Shown piece by piece: positions 4,841-6,413 of a stretch of DNA of 6,413 nt (positions are counted from its first letter, which is position 1; every line of letters starts with the position of its first letter). A model generated the notes under the pieces. It was given only the letters and a program-made list of their open reading frames with translations, was not told the origin of the DNA and did no database searches. Source of the DNA: Candidatus Bathyarchaeota archaeon (GTDB lineage: Archaea > Thermoproteota > Bathyarchaeia > RBG-16-48-13 > JAGMEO01). Made by a program: the position numbers and the translations under genes. The stretch lies in contig JAUVYS010000074.1 in the NCBI GenBank assembly GCA_030602965.1, forward strand, positions 1 through 6,413. The letters run 5' to 3'.

Positions 4841-6055
4841 ATGGGAAAAGTTGAAATTAATTTCTACGGAATAATCGCAAGAACAATTGGAGAGAAAACC
4901 ATTGAAGTTGATGGCTCAACCTTAAAAAATGCTTTGAATAGCTTAACTGCAAAGTATGGCGAACAACTTAGGAACAAAATCTACGATGATAACAGAAAGT
5001 TGAGAAGATTTGTTAACATCTATGTTAACGGCAAAGACATACGCTTCCTTAACAATATTGAAACGAAATTAAACGATGGAGATCAGGTCGCTATTGTTCC
5101 GGCTGTTGGGGGTGGAAGTAAAAAAGCGTATGAGATTTATGACTCTGTTTTGGAAACTATTGGAGGCACTCCCCTGATCCGATTAAAGCGGATAACCACT
5201 GGTTTAAAATGTACTGTTTTAGCGAAGTTGGAATCCAGAAATCCTGGTGGAAGCGTAAAGGATAGAATATGTCTTAGCATGATAGAGGAAGCGGAAAAGA
5301 GAAGCCTCGTTGACAAGGACACTGTCATCATAGAACCAACTAGCGGAAACACTGGAATTGGCTTGGCCATAGTTGCTGCAGTGAAAGGCTATCGACTTAT
5401 CTTGACCATGCCTGATACCATGAGTGTTGAACGCCGTACACTTCTAAAGGCATATAATGCGGAATTGGTTCTCACTCCGGGCAAAGAGGGAATGAAAGGT
5501 GCCATTAAAAAGGCAGAAGAGTTAGCTTCAACCATCCACAATTCTTTCATTCCTCAACAATTTAGAAACCTTGCTAATCCTAAGATACACAGAGAGACAA
5601 CTGGACCTGAAATATGGAATGATACAGATGGCAAGGTTGATATCCTTGTCGCTGGCGTTGGGACCGGTGGAACTATCACTGGAGTAGCAGAGTACATTAA
5701 ACCTCTTAAACCACAGTTTAAAGCGGTCGCTGTAGAACCTTATAATTCTTCAGTTTTAAGTGGTGGCAAATCAGGTTCTCATAAGATTCAAGGCATAGGT
5801 GCAGGGTTCATCCCTGAAGTACTTAAACTGGAGCTTGTTGACGAAATTATTAGAGTAAAAGCAGACGAAGCAATACAGACGTCACGCCTGCTCGCTGAGA
5901 AGGAAGGGTTGCTTGTTGGAATTTCTGCTGGAGCAGCTACATTTGCTGCCTTAAAAGTGGCTAAAAGACCAGAAAGCGAAAACAAAGTTATAGTTGTAAT
6001 TCTTCCCGATACAGGTGAACGATACCTCAGTACACCGCTATTTCGTAAATCATAG
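4841..6055 (+). CDS. CysO-like sulfur carrier fused to cysteine synthase (CysM/CysK type)
   Basis: A 404-residue two-domain protein. Residues 1-92 are a MoaD/ThiS-type beta-grasp domain with the signature FVNIYVNGKDIRF (57-69) and end AIVPAVGGG (84-92), strikingly like actinobacterial CysO, whose C-terminal Gly-Gly is thiocarboxylated. Residues from about 97 on are a full fold-type II sulfhydrylase: NPGGSVKDR with PLP lysine K140, PTSGNTG (166-172), GTGGT (274-278), HKIQGIGAGFIP (314-325) and ISAG (361-364, S362). It would make cysteine from O-phosphoserine or O-acetylserine. In mycobacteria CysO and CysM are separate, and CysM takes sulfur from CysO thiocarboxylate; here the glycines are internal, so either processing after GG or direct sulfide use is needed. 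ATG at 4841 follows the thrC stop by six bases, with GGGGTG (4826-4831) as ribosome site. No convincing in-frame internal start lies at the domain junction, so the fusion is real. Confidence 0.9.
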   Translation: MGKVEINFYGIIARTIGEKTIEVDGSTLKNALNSLTAKYGEQLRNKIYDDNRKLRRFVNIYVNGKDIRFLNNIETKLNDGDQVAIVPAVGGGSKKAYEIYDSVLETIGGTPLIRLKRITTGLKCTVLAKLESRNPGGSVKDRICLSMIEEAEKRSLVDKDTVIIEPTSGNTGIGLAIVAAVKGYRLILTMPDTMSVERRTLLKAYNAELVLTPGKEGMKGAIKKAEELASTIHNSFIPQQFRNLANPKIHRETTGPEIWNDTDGKVDILVAGVGTGGTITGVAEYIKPLKPQFKAVAVEPYNSSVLSGGKSGSHKIQGIGAGFIPEVLKLELVDEIIRVKADEAIQTSRLLAEKEGLLVGISAGAATFAALKVAKRPESENKVIVVILPDTGERYLSTPLFRKS

Positions 6056-6094
6056 GAGAAGATAGAGTCAAAAAAACGTTCAGTTGGTTCTATA

Positions 6095-6113
6095 AGAGGA
6101 CATGATGTCTTTT
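6095..6113 (+). other. Small hairpin in the cysOM-iscS gap
   Basis: Bases 6095-6102 can pair with 6106-6113 around a three-base loop (core GACA-TGA-TGTC, flanked by A-U and two G-U pairs) and the right arm is U-rich. It lies in the 75-base gap between the sulfhydrylase fusion and the desulfurase. It could attenuate or partly end transcription, or be a processing site. The stem is weak, and no separate TATA box is obvious in the gap. Confidence 0.3.
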
Positions 6114-6130
6114 GAAAAGAGTGTGAGACA

Positions 6131-6413
6131 ATGAGAAGAATATATATGGATTACGCTGCAACGACTCCTTTGAACCCTGAAGTTCTTGAAGCAATGATAC
6201 CTTACTATACGTCAGCATATGGCAACGCATCCTCCACTAACTCTTATGGATTTGAAGCTAGGCGAGCCCTTGATAATGCCAGGAAAAAGATTGCAAACTT
6301 CATGAATGCTGAATCGAGTGAACTAATCTTCACTGGAAGTGCTACTGAAGCTAATAATCTTGCACTGAAGGGTTTTGCTCTAAAGAACGGAAAAGGAAAA
6401 ACACACATCGCGA
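6131..6413 (+). CDS. Cysteine desulfurase IscS/NifS, N-terminal part (cut by window end)
   Basis: A PLP class V aminotransferase-fold enzyme that removes sulfur from cysteine to form a persulfide on itself, feeding Fe-S cluster assembly, tRNA thiolation or carriers such as TusA. The 94 visible residues carry the family's N-terminal signature: YMDYAATTPLNPEVLEAMIP (5-24), then GNASSTNSYGFEARRAL (31-47) and ELIFTGSATEANNLALKG (64-81). The PLP lysine, the catalytic cysteine and the rest of a roughly 390-residue protein lie beyond the window. The start is ATG at 6131, with a weak GTGAG (6123-6127) three bases before it; the GTG at 6121 is closed at once by TGA. It follows the sulfhydrylase fusion on the same strand after 75 bases, so the two probably share a transcript. 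Together they would form a cysteine-making and cysteine-using pair. The choice among IscS, NifS and other subgroups cannot be made from this part. Confidence 0.93.
   Translation, partial: MRRIYMDYAATTPLNPEVLEAMIPYYTSAYGNASSTNSYGFEARRALDNARKKIANFMNAESSELIFTGSATEANNLALKGFALKNGKGKTHIA

Noticed and set aside
5104..5155. Separate start that would split CysO and CysM parts
   Set aside because: The GGGGGTGGAAG sequence resembles a ribosome site, but the ATG at 5130 is out of frame and soon stops, and the nearest in-frame TTG at 5150 has no proper site. The frame is continuous, so a single fused protein is favoured.
5137..5370. Minus-strand open frame
   Set aside because: Antisense shadow inside the sulfhydrylase domain.
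5788..5985. Minus-strand open frame
   Set aside because: Antisense shadow inside the sulfhydrylase domain, serine/alanine-rich.
1..6413. CRISPR array, insertion sequence, rRNA, phage or defence genes
   Set aside because: No regularly spaced repeats, transposase or integrase frames, rRNA-like stretches or known defence domains were seen.

Overview
This looks like a chromosomal segment from an archaeon, possibly a Bathyarchaeia-like lineage (the lineage is a guess). The archaeal signs are AT-rich TATA boxes about 25 bases before genes, a leaderless-type start (tusA), Shine-Dalgarno sequences of the archaeal GGTGATC/GGAGGT type, many TTG and GTG starts, and a set of archaeal protein families: SerK-like serine kinase, archaeal-type zinc-ribbon threonine synthase, and an XRE-type regulator with paired CxxC motifs.

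Layout. Bases 1-400 hold a decayed DUF89 (ARMT1-like) gene that keeps its promoter, ribosome site and CxxC start but carries at least two frameshifts and a stop. Bases 572-982 (minus) encode a small ParB/sulfiredoxin-fold protein best read as a SerK-type free-serine kinase, which would make O-phosphoserine. Divergent from it is a pair with overlapping ends (1064-2160): a 62-residue unknown protein and an SplB-like radical SAM protein. Convergent to these is the minus-strand pair tusA-dsrE (2874-2248), two sulfur-relay proteins, preceded on the same strand by a regulator gene (3318-3007). Divergent from the regulator runs a plus-strand block: threonine synthase homologue (3593-4834), a fused CysO-like sulfur carrier plus O-phosphoserine/O-acetylserine sulfhydrylase (4841-6055), and a cysteine desulfurase cut off by the window end (6131-6413).

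How it fits together. The genes suggest a cysteine and sulfur-transfer neighbourhood. SerK could supply O-phosphoserine, the CysO-CysM fusion could turn it into cysteine, IscS/NifS would release persulfide sulfur from cysteine, and TusA/DsrE would carry it onward. The most notable unannotated signal is a shared dyad, ATAAC-N3-GTTAT. It is perfect in the promoters of the regulator and of tusA, and present with one change in the threonine synthase promoter. This suggests one local regulon controlled by the CxxC regulator. The operator sits downstream of the TATA box at two promoters and upstream of it at tusA, which hints at repression of some genes and activation of another. All functional links are inferred from sequence reading; no database search was possible.
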